DNA of 64,000 nucleotides. Source: Datisca glomerata (lineage: Eukaryota; Streptophyta; Magnoliopsida; Cucurbitales; Datiscaceae). This document shows, piece after piece, positions 23,285 to 34,854 of this stretch. The DNA is taken from the NCBI GenBank assembly GCA_003255025.1, contig QANY01008913.1, positions 124,001 through 188,000 of the forward strand. Direction: 5' to 3'. Each line of letters opens with the position of its first letter. Positions within the stretch are counted from its first letter, which is position 1. The notes beneath the pieces are model-generated. The model did no database searches. It saw nothing but the letters and a program-made list of their open reading frames with translations, and was not told the origin of the DNA. The position numbers and the translations under genes were made by a program.

Positions 23285-24210
23285 TGTAAATGATTTTTTC
23301 TGTTTGGCCAGGAGAATATCGATAATGCCTAATTTTTATAAGTGTTAATTAGAAAAAAAAAAGGAGGAGAATTTAATAGTAAGTGAAGGATGGGAGAATC
23401 TCAGGACCAAAGTTGTACATTGCATGTCACCCGTTCCTCTAGTACATTGGCCTTTAAATAGGCTTCCCAAATCCCATGAGTTAATTAAAATAATAATATA
23501 AAGAAAGAACTCGTTATGCCTAGGGATCATACCCGTTCGTGGGGGTCATTCTGCTGGGTATGACCTTTTTTTTCCTTTCTGTATCGCTTAGCCGCCAATA
23601 CATCACGACCACTTGGTGACTTCTTATGGTTTTGAGTCAATCAGTCACAACCATTTGGTGGTCTGTCAACCTTTATCATCCGAGTATTTTCAGCTTTACT
23701 CAAACAATCATTGTCGCTTGTTTGTCACTTCGAGTCTTTTTGTCTGTCTCTGTTCTTCTTCTTATTCATTCTTTTCCGCTTTGACGAGTTCTCCCGCTTT
23801 TGCGTTCTTTCCTGTTCTGACGAGGTTTCTCGCTTCAGCGTTCTTTACTGTTCTGACGAGGTCTCCCGCTTCAGCGTTCTTTCCTGCTCTGACGAGATCT
23901 CCCGCTTCAGTGTTATTTCCCATTCTGACGAGGTCACGCGCTTATGCACTCTTTATTGCTCTGATAAGGTCTTCTACTTCATCGTTCTTTCCCGCTCTGA
24001 CGAGGTCTCCCGCTTCTGCGCTCTTTCCCGCTCTAATGAGGTCTCATGCTTCAGCGTTCTTTCCTATTCTGACGAGGTCTCCCACTTCTGCACTCTTTCC
24101 CGCTTAGCCCCCAATCTTACCATGTTCATGGTCCACGGGTCCTCTCAATATTCATTCTTTCTGTACACATGTCTTGGGTTGTTTTTTCCTTGTTCAATCA
24201 CATCGTTATA
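23285..24210 (-). mobile_element. 5' LTR of element B (right LTR, 926 bp)
   Basis: Homologous along its length to 13495-14415. It begins TGTAAATGATTTTTTC on the + strand and ends CATCGTTATA, so the terminal CA has become TA. The TATA box of the left copy is degenerate here (TTTAAATAGG). The 36-bp minisatellite is at 23769-24105. Confidence 0.87.
23769..24105. repeat. 36-bp minisatellite inside the right LTR of element B (~9.3 units)
   Basis: Same unit and same copy number as in the left LTR. Individual units have diverged independently. Confidence 0.9.
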
Positions 24211-25004
24211 TTTTGAAATAAAATCATCAGTGAAATTAAGTTTTCTATCCACCTAGCAAACTGGTCAATTAGTGTTAAGATTGAATCTGCATTCAAATAT
24301 CTCAATTACCAAAGTTGACAACTAGAAATATCATTTTAGTACAACCCTCATCACTACTTATGATTAACTAGCACCAAGTTAATATGCAGTTATTCTAGTC
24401 ACACCAATAGTTTTAGCAGACAAAAATCTTATTTGATCATTAGGAAATCACAATTTTCCTAACAAAATCATGTCTGTTTTCAATTTCAGATATAAATGAT
24501 AGATGATATGAATTTCCTTCATATAGATATATGATAAAAATCATGAAAAAAGAATGGGTTTTTGCAGAACTATATCTCTATGATTTTGAATTTGCAGAAA
24601 TATACCCCAAGACTAATTTGGGCCCACATTCCCTTCATGTTTCTCTTCTTTTTCCCCTATTGCCCTTCTTACATTGACCCACACTCTATCTATTCATCTC
24701 TCTCTCATTTTTCCAACCCATTTTCTCATACTCTCATTTTCGCTTTTTATTTCTTCATCCTTCATTTGCTTCATGATTTTATAATTTTTTTCATTTTTTA
24801 AAAATTTATAGTTAAGAGTTAAAATTATAATTTTATTTTTAGAATTTTGGTGAAAAATGGGTGAGGATATTGGCCGACATTTGATGAGCTTTGTTAATTT
24901 TGACTTTTTCTCATATTTGAGAGAGAACTCATAGATATATAATGAATTTTATTAATTCTTATAAGTTTTGTTAATTTTGGTGGGTTTATTAATTTTGGGT
25001 ACAA
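24211..25004. other. AT-rich intergenic DNA, no gene seen
   Basis: No domain-bearing ORF. The short ORF at 24562-24801 is hydrophobic and low in complexity because the region is T-rich on the + strand. I assign nothing. Confidence 0.5.
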
Positions 25005-25345
25005 GTCTACATGATAGGTACATTAGTATCGTGTAACCACCTTATAGACTACATGATGGGTACACTAGCATCATGTAACCATCTTGCATATTACATGATG
25101 GGTACACGAGTATCGTGAAGTCATTATGTAGGCTACATGATGCATACACAATGTCGTGTACCCATCATGTAGTCTATACGATGCTCGTAACCATCTTGTA
25201 GTCTACAGGATAGCTACACGATGTGCATGTACCCATCGTGTAGCATCATGTAACCTACATGATGACTATACTAGCATCGTATGAGAATCGTGTAAGCATC
25301 ATGTAGTGTACACGATGTCTACACGATCTTCGTGTACACTACACA
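25005..25345. repeat. Degenerate minisatellite with CATGATGGGTAC / TACACGATG motifs
   Basis: About eight irregular units of ~35-45 bp combine ACATGATGGGTACAC with ATCGTGTAACCATCTTGTAG. Direct and inverted versions of TACAC(G)ATG / CATCGTGTA alternate, so the array is rich in short palindromes. The same motif resumes at 26890-26960 on the other side of the LTR insertion. Confidence 0.75.
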
Positions 25346-26889
25346 TGTAATATATTTAATTTTATATATTAATTTAAATATTAATAAATATAGAGGTTGA
25401 GTGTTAAAGAATAATGATTTGACAATTGATTTGATTTTGTGTAAGAAAAGTGTTGGGGGAAAGAATGAAGAAAAGGTAGTGGCGATGGCTAGCACGATGT
25501 CTCACGATGCCACTATAGTACCATGCGGTACTACAGTGTTGCACACTCACTACTGTAGTGCCACATGGCACCACAGTAGTCCATGTCAATTTCTGATACC
25601 CTATTAGTGATTGACACGCGACAATCACTATGAATTAAATATTTATTTTAATCAGATAATTATCTAAATATCAATTAATTCAAAATTAATATATCTGATT
25701 ATCACTATCAACTAATTTATCTGTTATTTTACAAATAACAAATTTAGTTTATTTAAATTATTATCTACTAATAATTTAATTATTTAATTTCACAAACTAG
25801 ATATTCTGTCTCACTTATTGATAATAAGAAAAAAATCGATATATATATANTATAGAGGTGACTTGGGAACCATAAACCTATAATCCTAAGCTCCAATAAA
25901 CCAGATTATTAATTAAATTTTTTAATTAAATAATCTTATTTATTAATTTTATTATTATTGTACTATAAATATGAAATTACTCTGAGAGATTATAGAATAT
26001 ATTTACAGAGCATTCTCATGTAGTCCACTGACATAATCATTTCATGTAGTTTTGTCCTCCAATTATTAGTTCGTAAATTAGAACTTGTCAAAATTATCAT
26101 TTTACCCTTCTAATTACTTTTTGATCTTTAAGTAGCATTAACTCACTAGTGAATGACTAATTTATAATCGATCTTTAAGTAGCATTAACTTACTAGTGAA
26201 TGACTAATTTATAATCTTATTATAAATTTGAGCTCAATAATCATTCAGTCTCAGAATTACACACTTAAGGGAAACGATATATGATCCGTTAGGAAAGTTT
26301 AGATTCTAAATATTGTAAGATCATGCCACCAACCATCCACATCATTGCATCTCTAAAACAAAAGTCACTAGCCTGATTAACAAACAGACCTTAATGAGTG
26401 AATCAAAAGATCCAATAGACATGCATAGGAATTCATGACTACTCAAGATTCAGACTGGTCTACATATTATCATCGAATTTATGTGTATTAAATCTTTATG
26501 ATAAACGGCACGTTAATAAAACTATTAATTCACATCAGTCCTGTCGTATATAATCTTATTATATAAAGTACATTCACTAAAATATCTAACCACATCAATG
26601 ATCCGGATCTAGATCACACGTATTCGTAATACTTAGTGAACTATACTAGCAATTATTGATTAAAGATTCATACTTTAATATGTTGCTGACAATTTTATTA
26701 ATTATCTATGATCTTAATCCTCTCGTAGTAATACAAGATCATAGTCTCATTAATGAATATGAAATTTTCAGATATTTATACAAATTATTCAACAATAATT
26801 TAAAAGAACAATTATAAGAAAAATATATTCTTTTTTAAATTTTATATCAAAATGCCAATACACATGCTTTGGGGGCATAACTCCTAACA
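25346..26889 (-). mobile_element. Copia-type (Angela-like) solo LTR, ~1.54 kb
   Basis: The right end is clear: the minus strand begins TGTTAGGAGTTATGCCCCCA, the usual start of plant Copia LTRs of the Angela/TAR kind. The left end is placed at TGTAATATATTTAA (25346), where the flanking minisatellite stops, so the minus-strand LTR ends in TATTACA. No internal coding motif is present. Target duplication is not clear (left ACACA, right TATAC, or TACAC/TATAC allowing one mismatch and a one-base shift). One undetermined base is at 25850. The 25450-25620 part is a C/A-rich segment with an inverted CTACTGTAGTGCCA motif. Confidence 0.7.
26122..26215. repeat. 47-bp tandem duplication within the LTR
   Basis: GATCTTTAAGTAGCATTAAC followed by T/CACTAGTGAATGACTAATTTATAATC occurs twice head to tail with one difference. 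It looks like a recent local duplication. Confidence 0.9.
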
Positions 26890-27065
26890 TATACGATGTC
26901 GTGTACCCATAGTGTAATCATCATGTAGACTATACAATAGGTACACAGGTACACGGGCAATGTTCTCTTTCTTTCTCAACGTTCTTTCTCTTTCTCTCTA
27001 CGTTCTCTCTCAAAACTAACAAAGTTATATGTAACCAAAAATGCTAGAGATGTAGGAGTATAAAC

Positions 27066-27425
27066 TTGTATAGTGACAATATGTGTGGTGAAATTGAGGT
27101 ACACGATAGTGCAACAATTTATTCTCCATTCCATGACAATGACATGTATCCTACAGTGCAAGAAAATATACCTAGTAGTAGTTGTTTGCCACATGAAGAT
27201 GCAGATGCTCATGATGTTCATGTAAATCCATCTAGCCCTCCACGTAACTTCTTCTTGGTAGAGTTTGAAGAGATAAATGCTTGTAATGTTATTGATCAAG
27301 ATGATGACCAAGTTGAAGAGGATGATGTTGTGAACCTCTCAGCTGAAATACTCCAGCATGGACCCTCTTCACCATTCCTTGCTCATAATGGTGTTTTCCT
27401 CCTCCGTTCAGAAGCTCTCGAATAG
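27066..27425 (+). CDS. Hypothetical acidic ORF, 119 codons, uncertain
   Basis: An open frame from an ATG to a stop at 27423-27425. The product is acidic, with the runs DQDDDQVEEDDV and HEDADAHDVHV and no recognisable domain, signal peptide or membrane segment. Codon use looks less AT-driven than the flanks, which is why I list it. It sits between the minisatellite remnant (26890-26960) and the 3'-truncated LINE. It may be a remnant exon of a transposon-encoded protein. No splice context was established. Confidence 0.3.
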   Translation: MYSDNMCGEIEVHDSATIYSPFHDNDMYPTVQENIPSSSCLPHEDADAHDVHVNPSSPPRNFFLVEFEEINACNVIDQDDDQVEEDDVVNLSAEILQHGPSSPFLAHNGVFLLRSEALE

Positions 27426-28973
27426 AAATAGGTCGTGTTATGATCCCCAAATTTTAGCCAGTTAACCCTCGAACGTTAGTGCCAGAAAATTTCCTCCTGA
27501 TTCTGACGATTCTTAATAGAAGACTCCAGCTGACTGATTTTGGCCCAATCCGTAGAGCTTGGATCCACATTGTAAAGCTCCTCTAATTCTTATGACGTCT
27601 GGCTAATTTTCTTGTTGATATTGCCGAACTTATTCCTACCCCAAGCTTTAGCCTTGTCTGAACACAGTCTTAACTTTGACAGGATGGCAGACAAATTTGC
27701 TCCCATGGAACCATGCAACTAGGCTTCCTCAATCACTCAACTACACTCATCATGTTCTTTTCATAAAGATTCGAAATGAAACCTGCGGGAAGATTGCAAG
27801 CCGCCTCTAGCCGAAACAGTTCTTGAGAGATGGACCAACAAGGCTCTATGATCCAATGATAGATACCGATCATGCTCAATAAACGCCATGGGAAAAGAAG
27901 CTCGCCAAGAACTACAACAAAAGCCATGGTCCAGAAGTTCTCTAACATTAGCCAAACCAGATATTTTGTTATTCCAGGTATATTTAGGCCCTCTAAAATC
28001 CACTTCCATCAGTTTGCAGTCATTATGAACATTTTGAAAATTTTTCATCAAGCTCCCGTCTCTAGGAGCCTCTCTAATTTCTCAGAGTTATCCAGAATCT
28101 CGTTGAAATCACCACACAGCAGCCATGTTAAGGATAAAGAATTACCCAATTTACGAATTAATTCCCAGGACTGCCCTCTTTCCTTTCTGCTCCGGATTAC
28201 CATAGAACTCTGTGAGCCTCCAAACTAAACCATCCTCCATTTTAATCAAAGCATCAATATGAGCTTTTGAAAATGACCGAATATTCAATTTCACTTCATC
28301 CTTCCACAGGAGCATTAGGCCCCCACTGAAACCCTTACTAGGAACAACGAAAACAGAATCGAAACCCAACTGAAAGCGTAAAAGGTTACCTCTAGTCTGA
28401 TTGCATCGAGTCTCCATTAAGAAGACAATGTTGGGATCTTTGCTGGCTATGAGCATCTCCAGCAATTTGAATGCCCGACGGTTCCCAAGCCCCCGGACAT
28501 TCCAGCTTAGAAGAATCATTGTGAGCAACAGGCTCCATCGAGGAGACTCCTTACTGGAATGCTGGACTTGGGAGACTGGGAAGAGGTACAATATTTTTTT
28601 CCATTTACCAAAGAATCTTCATCAGAAGGCCTTCTTTTTCTGCCATCCTTCCTAGATTGGATGAATCTCGCCAAAGTTTTCTCCTTCTCTTCGTATTTGA
28701 GTCCTCCATTTCTTCTGTTTCTGTTGCCAACTTTCTACTGAGTTAGAGACAATCGATTCACTGGGCTGAGACACTCTAGCGACTTCTGGGCTTGTAGAAA
28801 TCTTTTGACCTTTTCCATTAGTCAACGTGGGCCTTCTTTCAGCTAGCTCTTTCCTTCGGGCCCAAAAATTGCCTTAAGCTCAGCAGAGGTTTTGGTGTTC
28901 TCCTTGTGCCTCCATCGTCTTCCTTTCCCTTGATTTCCAGTACATGCGAAGAGGTGTCTAGGGCCATATAGTC
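27426..28973 (-). pseudogene. L1-type LINE 2: endonuclease and start of ORF2
   Basis: The minus-strand ORF at 28591-28151 has a classic plant LINE ORF2 start: MILLSWNVRGLGNRRAF, then IVFLMETRC, then SGGLMLLWKDEV. After frame changes it continues at 28150-27760 with LLCGDFNEIL, FRGPKYTWNN and LDHRALLVHLS, and at 27720-27430 with KAWGRNKFGNINKKI. These are the apurinic/apyrimidinic endonuclease and the linker before the RT. The RT itself is absent: the fragment stops at about 27430. Upstream (28973-28600) is the end of ORF1. The LINE is split at 28978/31598 by a solo LTR. Confidence 0.85.
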
Positions 28974-28978
28974 ATTAG

Positions 28979-31597
28979 TGTAAGATCCAACTTTTATGAT
29001 TAGTATACTAACTAATTTTTTTAGGATAATTAAGTATTTCTTAGTATCGCTATCATTATTATTGTTGTTTTGTTCTCTTAGATGATTATAATATACACAT
29101 TTTTGTTATTGTTGGTTTCACATCATTGTTTTACTATTTAATAAAAAAAATCATGGTTGTTTTAGTGATATTTTACTCAAGTTATAAATTTTGTGTATAG
29201 AATTATCCAAACTATTAACAAAATTTGCTAATTCATTTCTTTTAATTTAAATTTTTAACTGATTTCATGATTTAATAACAAAACAAATCTAGCGTAATTA
29301 TCCTTTAGATAAAAAAACAATTGAAACGTGTAGGGAAAAAAATAAACTACTTTTTGCATTTTAAATTAGGTGGTTATTTCCTTTTTCACCAATTACGTTT
29401 TTTTGTTGCACTCTCTCTCTCCCCCTCTTGCACTGTCTCCCACTCCCTCAATGAACCCATAACCGCCCTGCACCACTCTTAAAGAGTAGTTTTTTTCCAA
29501 CCAGTTCGTACTCTACTCTAATTCATTCTTCCTCTCATTTTTGTCAATCCACTAAAGTTGATCTCCAGTAAGCATTTCCTTCTTCTTCATTCTCTTTTCT
29601 CAAATCTTGTCTCTTTAATTTCTTATGCTAATTAATCACTCTCTGAAAGAAAATATGTTCTTCAATTTCAGTTTTTTTATATCCCTTTCTCTAGTTTCTG
29701 TTTCTACTCAACGGTTGCTTCATCACCGTTCATTGATTTCGTAGCGAATCACCATCATTTCTTCTAACCATTATCTGGTAAACTTTTTTTTCTTCATCTT
29801 AATTATGCACGTATAGAATTGTATCAGTTTAATGTCATATGATATAGAGTTTAAAAGATATGGTTGTTGTTTTATGTATATAGAATTAATCGTTGTTGTA
29901 TATTTTTTATGAAAATTCTGACAGTACAGATAAAATAATTTTCTTTTACTAAGAATTTATTGATAAAAAATTCTGAAAATATTATTAATACCATATAAGA
30001 CATTAATATTACTCCTGTAAAAAATTAGGAATTTTAAAAAATTATTTGCATGGTGAAAATAGTTTTTCAAATATTCTTCAGAAACCTGAATATTAAGGGC
30101 ATATCACTTCATCTTCATGGCTGCGTTTTCTGGCATACTTTGCATCATTTTAGCCCAAATATTTTACAGTAGTTTTTTTATCATATGTAAATATAATTCT
30201 GTAAATTTTTGTAATTATTAGATAATATATGATATACCAAATGAGTAGTTAAACTTGTAAATTTGAATTTTATTTTACTGTCAGACAGACCCTAGTTGAT
30301 GATGATTTTTCAATACCAAAATACCTTAAAAATTATAAGATTTCAAATCAAGATCTATGAGACATGTATCAACATCCAGAACTGTATCAACGTCCAGAAC
30401 TAAGTTTTGTAATTTTTCATGTTCAATACAATTTATAATAAAATTTTAATCTAGACATCTAAACTATTTTTTTTCTTTCGTTAGTGTTTGAAAACATTTA
30501 AGAATGAAATTTTTCTCCTTTATCCTTCCAGGACTTGAACTTTAGGAACTTACTAAGGTATATAAGATAAGTGAAATGTTCATATATAATTGTTTGCATT
30601 GTATGACTGAAAATTTATAATAGAACTATGTTTTATACATTGTGATGTATAGTGTATTATGATGCTTCTTTTTTCATAACATTGTTCAATTATGGTGCTG
30701 ATGTGTTTTGTTATATTATATGTCCGATGAGTTAATATATATAGAAATCTAAGAATAAATGTTAAATGAATGCGTGAAGAATTAATTATGTGTCATTAGA
30801 GTCACGTGCCCGCCATTCTGCTCTGTTTACCTTATCCTTCCGGAAAGGTCTCTGTTTGCCTAATCCTCAGGGAGAGAGTCTCTATTATATGCTTTGGTTA
30901 GTTTTCTGGGAAGGCGTTAGCGCAACTGGTTCCACCTCTTCGAAGGTACAGAGTAATACTCATGAAAAAGGTCACATGTATTTACCTCACAGCTAACAAT
31001 TACCGACGCGTTGGAAAGCCCGTGAGGGAGAAGGCCCCGTCGAGGGAGCCCAAGATCAGTATAGCCAGCGGTCGTTACAGGTAATCTTTGTTCTAGGTGT
31101 GGTGGCGAACTTTAATGGAAGTTGTGCAGCGAACTCTGTAAGAATGATCTGAAAAGTATGCATGTGTTACGATTTGCATGTGACTATGAACGCTACTATG
31201 TTTTACAAATGTGATATTTTACTTACTGAGTATATTTTTATATACTCACTCTGTTTTATTATAAATTTCAGATGATGATAACAATGACGATGAGTTTACT
31301 GTTGAAGAGGTCTAGAGTCTCTGACATCGGACGAGTGTCATCGAGTCCTATTTAAAAAGTCCACAAAATTAGTTATTTGCCGCTGTGTTTTATTTAAATT
31401 GAATCGTGAGACTTCAAACACGTACTCTTGGGTTCTTGACCATTTTATTAAGTAAGATTTCTATTTATGTAACTAGAAGTTTGATGAAGGATTTAATTTT
31501 CTTTATAATATATGAACTTACTTAATTGATCAAGCTTCCGCGACCTTTGTGGTAAAATAATTTAATTAAAACTTAGTTAAATTTTCGGGTTGATACA
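28979..31597. mobile_element. Solo LTR (Tekay/Del-like), 2619 bp, inserted in LINE 2
   Basis: Starts TGTAAGATCC and ends GGGTTGATACA, flanked by a perfect 5-bp duplication ATTAG (28974-28978 and 31598-31602). No gag-pol motif is present inside. The right part holds TTACTTACTGAGTATATTT / ATACTCAC, a short inverted repeat, and GGAAAGCCCGTGAGGGAGAA, features I associate with long LTRs of chromovirus Tekay/Del elements (from memory, not checked). Orientation is probably +, since the pyrimidine-rich leader-like segment lies at 29410-29600. Confidence 0.9.
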
Positions 31598-33260
31598 ATT
31601 AGCCTTTAACGTGGCAGTCTTGTACTGGGGAGCATTCCCTTCCATGTCGTCTCCTTCTTTTGTCATCCGTATCTCAACAGAAAATGTTCTTCCATGATCC
31701 TGTGCCATCCTTCCTTTGTTTTTAACGATTCTGCATCATGCTCTGGGCTACCTTCCTCGTTAGCGTGGCCTGTGGATTTCTGGCGCCGTTCACCCCTAAG
31801 ACCTATCCTCTTTTCCATAAGTTACAGAGATACAAGGCGCCCCCCTAAATCTTTCCTCTGTTTCTGAGGAACTATCTTCTGTTAGATTCAAAATCATTTC
31901 GGTGTAAACCGTATCTCAATAATTATCCAAGATCTCATATTGAACACATCAAGAATTAAAATAATTATAGAGCGGAAGCGTACCTGAATCTATGACGATA
32001 GATTATTGTTTAGAGCCGAGCGGTTGGCCTTCCAAATCTACACGATTATTTATCTGAGTCCCCTTTTGATAATGCCTTTCAGTTTTCTCTCTAACGATGA
32101 TATATTAGGGAGAATAGAATGGTCACCCGTTATCGTGTGACATGAGGAACATAACCACTTATAAATAATTTATCTTTTAGTATTTCTATTTTAGTCCATC
32201 ATAAAATAGGAATTACCCTTAAGTCATTACACATTAAAGGGTCCGCAACCTATCAGATACATTAAAACTCAAATTATTCAAATCTTAGTAGATCACGTTT
32301 AATTGAGTTTAACTTTATTTGACAGTTTGTAACACATAATTATTTTACACATAAATTCAATGTTAGATTAAGGATCCAACATCTTCTCCTTCAGATTTTT
32401 CATTTTTGAAATCCTTCTCTACCGATTGAACTCTAAGCCATGAATCAAATTGATTTTTTCTCCACCTGCCTTATCGTCATTTTCATCAGTCTAGTTAGGA
32501 CAATCTTTCTCTACATGGTCTACACATCCGCAGGAGTAACAAAAATCGGGAAAATTTTCTTATTGAAAATTTACCCATAAAACTTCGGATTGATTATCAA
32601 ACCGGATTTTCATTCCTCTTCTCAAGGGTTTGAAGCATCCAGCCTGACTCAGATACAAAGATATTTCCCATAAAACCCTCATTCAAAATGTTTGTCCACA
32701 GTAATAAACGCACCTAGGTTGTTTCTAATAATCTCCGCCATTTTTAGGTCATACATAGAACATGAAGGTTGAATACCCTTACCCATATCTTAGAACCGCT
32801 CAGAGGGGTTTTTTCAGAGAATGGTGAAAACCCTCGATATCCCCGATTAGAACCAGGGCCTTATCAAAGTGCCAAGGTTCATTTTGGAGAACCCTTCACT
32901 TGTCTCTTTCGTCCTTAAACTCAATTAGGAAAAGAGCTTCCCCGACCCCTCTAATGGAAGCTTGCTGTCGAGGATTCCATATCCGCAACATGGTGTTCTT
33001 GAAGGCTGTGTTGTTTACCGAACGGTGAGTCAGAACCTTCCCAAGTAAACATTTGGAAGGGTCCAGCTCCTTTACTACTTCCTCGCTTTGAATGGCCACT
33101 GTCTCATTTTCCTCCTCCGTGATTGGACAATCGCCTCTCAGATATAGATAAATTTTTGGATAAGGAAGTATTATAGGATATAGAAGTTGATCGATCAAAG
33201 GACAGAAAAACTATCAAACCCACTCAAAACGATTGGACAATCGCCTCTCAGAGAGATAAT
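31598..33260 (-). pseudogene. L1-type LINE 2: ORF1 (DUF4283 and zinc knuckle)
   Basis: On the minus strand, the N-terminal piece (33198-32896) includes LLGKVLTHRSVNNTAFKNTM and then LFLIEFKDERDK. The next piece reads EPWHFDKALVLIGDIEGF, the DUF4283 outline of plant LINE ORF1. Around 32545-32490 a CCHC knuckle DFCYSCGCVDHVEKDCP (C-x2-C-x4-H-x4-C) is visible. ORF1 is the RNA-binding chaperone of LINEs. A 502-bp solo LTR interrupts it at 31880-32381 and a 2.6-kb LTR separates it from ORF2. Several stops are present. Confidence 0.8.
31880..32381 (-). mobile_element. Solo LTR (Copia-like), 502 bp, inserted in LINE 2 ORF1
   Basis: On the + strand it starts TGTTAGATTC and ends GGATCCAACA, with a perfect 5-bp target duplication TCTTC (31875-31879 and 32382-32386). 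The minus strand begins TGTTGGATCCTTAATC, typical of plant Copia LTRs. AGAGCGGAAGCGTACCTG at about 31970-31987 is a stretch often seen near the end of such LTRs. No internal coding region. Confidence 0.9.
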
Positions 33261-34440
33261 TTTTTTAAAAAAAAATTTGGGGCATTTTTGCTAACCGGCT
33301 CTCGTTTTTGACCATTTTAGTAGTTCCTCACCTTAACATTGAGAATCATTTCATGGTTGTGTGAGAAGTCATGATAATAAATAAATGATGGGACCTAAGT
33401 TAATATAAATTATTATCAATTGAAATTTCTAGTGAGAGCTAAATTGATATAAATTACTTTAATTATAATAGATGATATGAGTTGGTTAGTTCACGTCATT
33501 GGTGAGGAGAAGTTGTCATCTGATTAGGAGTCAAATATTATTTTATCAGTTATGCAAATGAATTCAAGCGTTATTATAAGTAGACAAAATGACATCATTC
33601 AATTATAAAATATATCAATCTTAATATATTAAAAGATGTTTAAATTAGATAAACTTTTTATTATTCTTTTTATCTTTCAAGCCTCCTTAAAATATAGTAC
33701 AACTTAAGGTTTTCACATATTTTCTCATTTAATATAATTCATGTAATGAAATATTATTTTTATTCAATAATAATTTGATTATAAATAGTTTATAAAATTA
33801 AATATGTTTTAACGTAATGCAAAAAGAAACATAAGTATCTATAAAGATGAATTTTGAGGTTATCAAATTAAATATTATATAATATCTTTTATGTTATCAG
33901 AACATGAAAATTCATATAAATGAATTGAGATAAATACTTTTTAAAAAGAAGAACTATCTCTCTTAATATGATAGAATCTAACAAATTAACGAATAATCAT
34001 TTTGTATATTATCAAATAGTAATTCTATATGGTAAAATTTCAATAATGTTTTTAACATGCTAATGTAGTTATTATTACTATTATTTTACTTTAAATTTAG
34101 ATTTACAATCATTTTTAAAAATAATGTATTTATTTTAACATTATTATTAATTTTGAAATTTATGTATATTTTAACTAGTATAACACATGTGAAGCACATA
34201 GTTGTAGACTATATATTTAAAAGGGAGAAAATAAATTTTCATTTGACAAAAATCATTTTAATAATACTACGCTTTTAGATTTTATTTTGTTATTGTTATG
34301 TCAAACAAAGGGGCGAATTTCATATGACAAATATCATATTATCAATATCATGTAGGCCTTTTCATGTGCATGATTTATTAAATTGCGACAAATGTCATGT
34401 AACACTAACAATATATAATACTAAAACAATAATGATATGC
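33261..34440. other. AT-rich intergenic DNA, no gene seen
   Basis: Around 1.2 kb of A/T-dominated sequence without coding potential, clear termini or tandem repeats. Confidence 0.55.
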
Positions 34441-34537
34441 TAAGTTTCACGGAAACTAAGGGCATGTCTCGATGGTAATTTTTGAAAATGAGTTAAAAAA
34501 ACAAAAAAACAAGAGAAGAAACTCTTGTTCTCAATAC

Positions 34538-34848
34538 TTCTTTATTTGAAAACAGAAAAATAAAAATGAATCATCTATCAAATTGATCCTAAGTTCTCAA
34601 TACTTCGTTATATAATATTCTTTTTCATATTTGAGATTATATAATATTAATAAACTCTTGTTTTCAAATGAAAGTAAAACTTTAATCAATGTGAAAAAGT
34701 ATTGAAGATTTCCTTGAGTTTTAAGTGTCACATAATACTATAATACGTGACCTATTTTTATGTACATATGTACGTAAAATCTGTACATTAATTATACTAC
34801 GTGAACTGTACTATAGAATTATTCATATAATAGACATGGTTATTAATT
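34538..34848 (+). repeat. Direct repeat D, copy 1 (pairs with 36711-37033)
   Basis: From TTCTTTATTTGAAAACAG to ACATGGTTATTAA the sequence matches 36711-37033 with only scattered differences. Copy 2 lies directly upstream of the RKP-like gene promoter. Confidence 0.9.
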
Positions 34849-34854
34849 ATTCTC

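Larger units (their letters stand above)
13495..24210 (-). mobile_element. Ty3/gypsy Tat-lineage LTR retrotransposon, element B (full length, decayed)
   Basis: About 10.7 kb between two homologous LTRs (13495-14415 and 23285-24210). On the minus strand the order is 5' LTR, leader, gag, protease, RT, RNase H, aRNH, integrase, degenerate tandem repeats, antisense ORF, 3' LTR. The order and domains are the same as in element A, but the orientation is opposite. Stops and frame breaks occur in every domain. The two LTRs differ at many positions and no clear target duplication remains (ATTGC left, TTTTG right), so the insertion is old. It is an intact-length but non-coding copy. Confidence 0.9.

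Noticed and set aside
13495..24210. Element B as an active retrotransposon
   Set aside because: Stops and frame changes in gag, protease, RT, RNase H and integrase, and diverged LTRs.
13490..24215. Target-site duplication for element B
   Set aside because: ATTGC on the left and TTTTG on the right do not match, even allowing one change.
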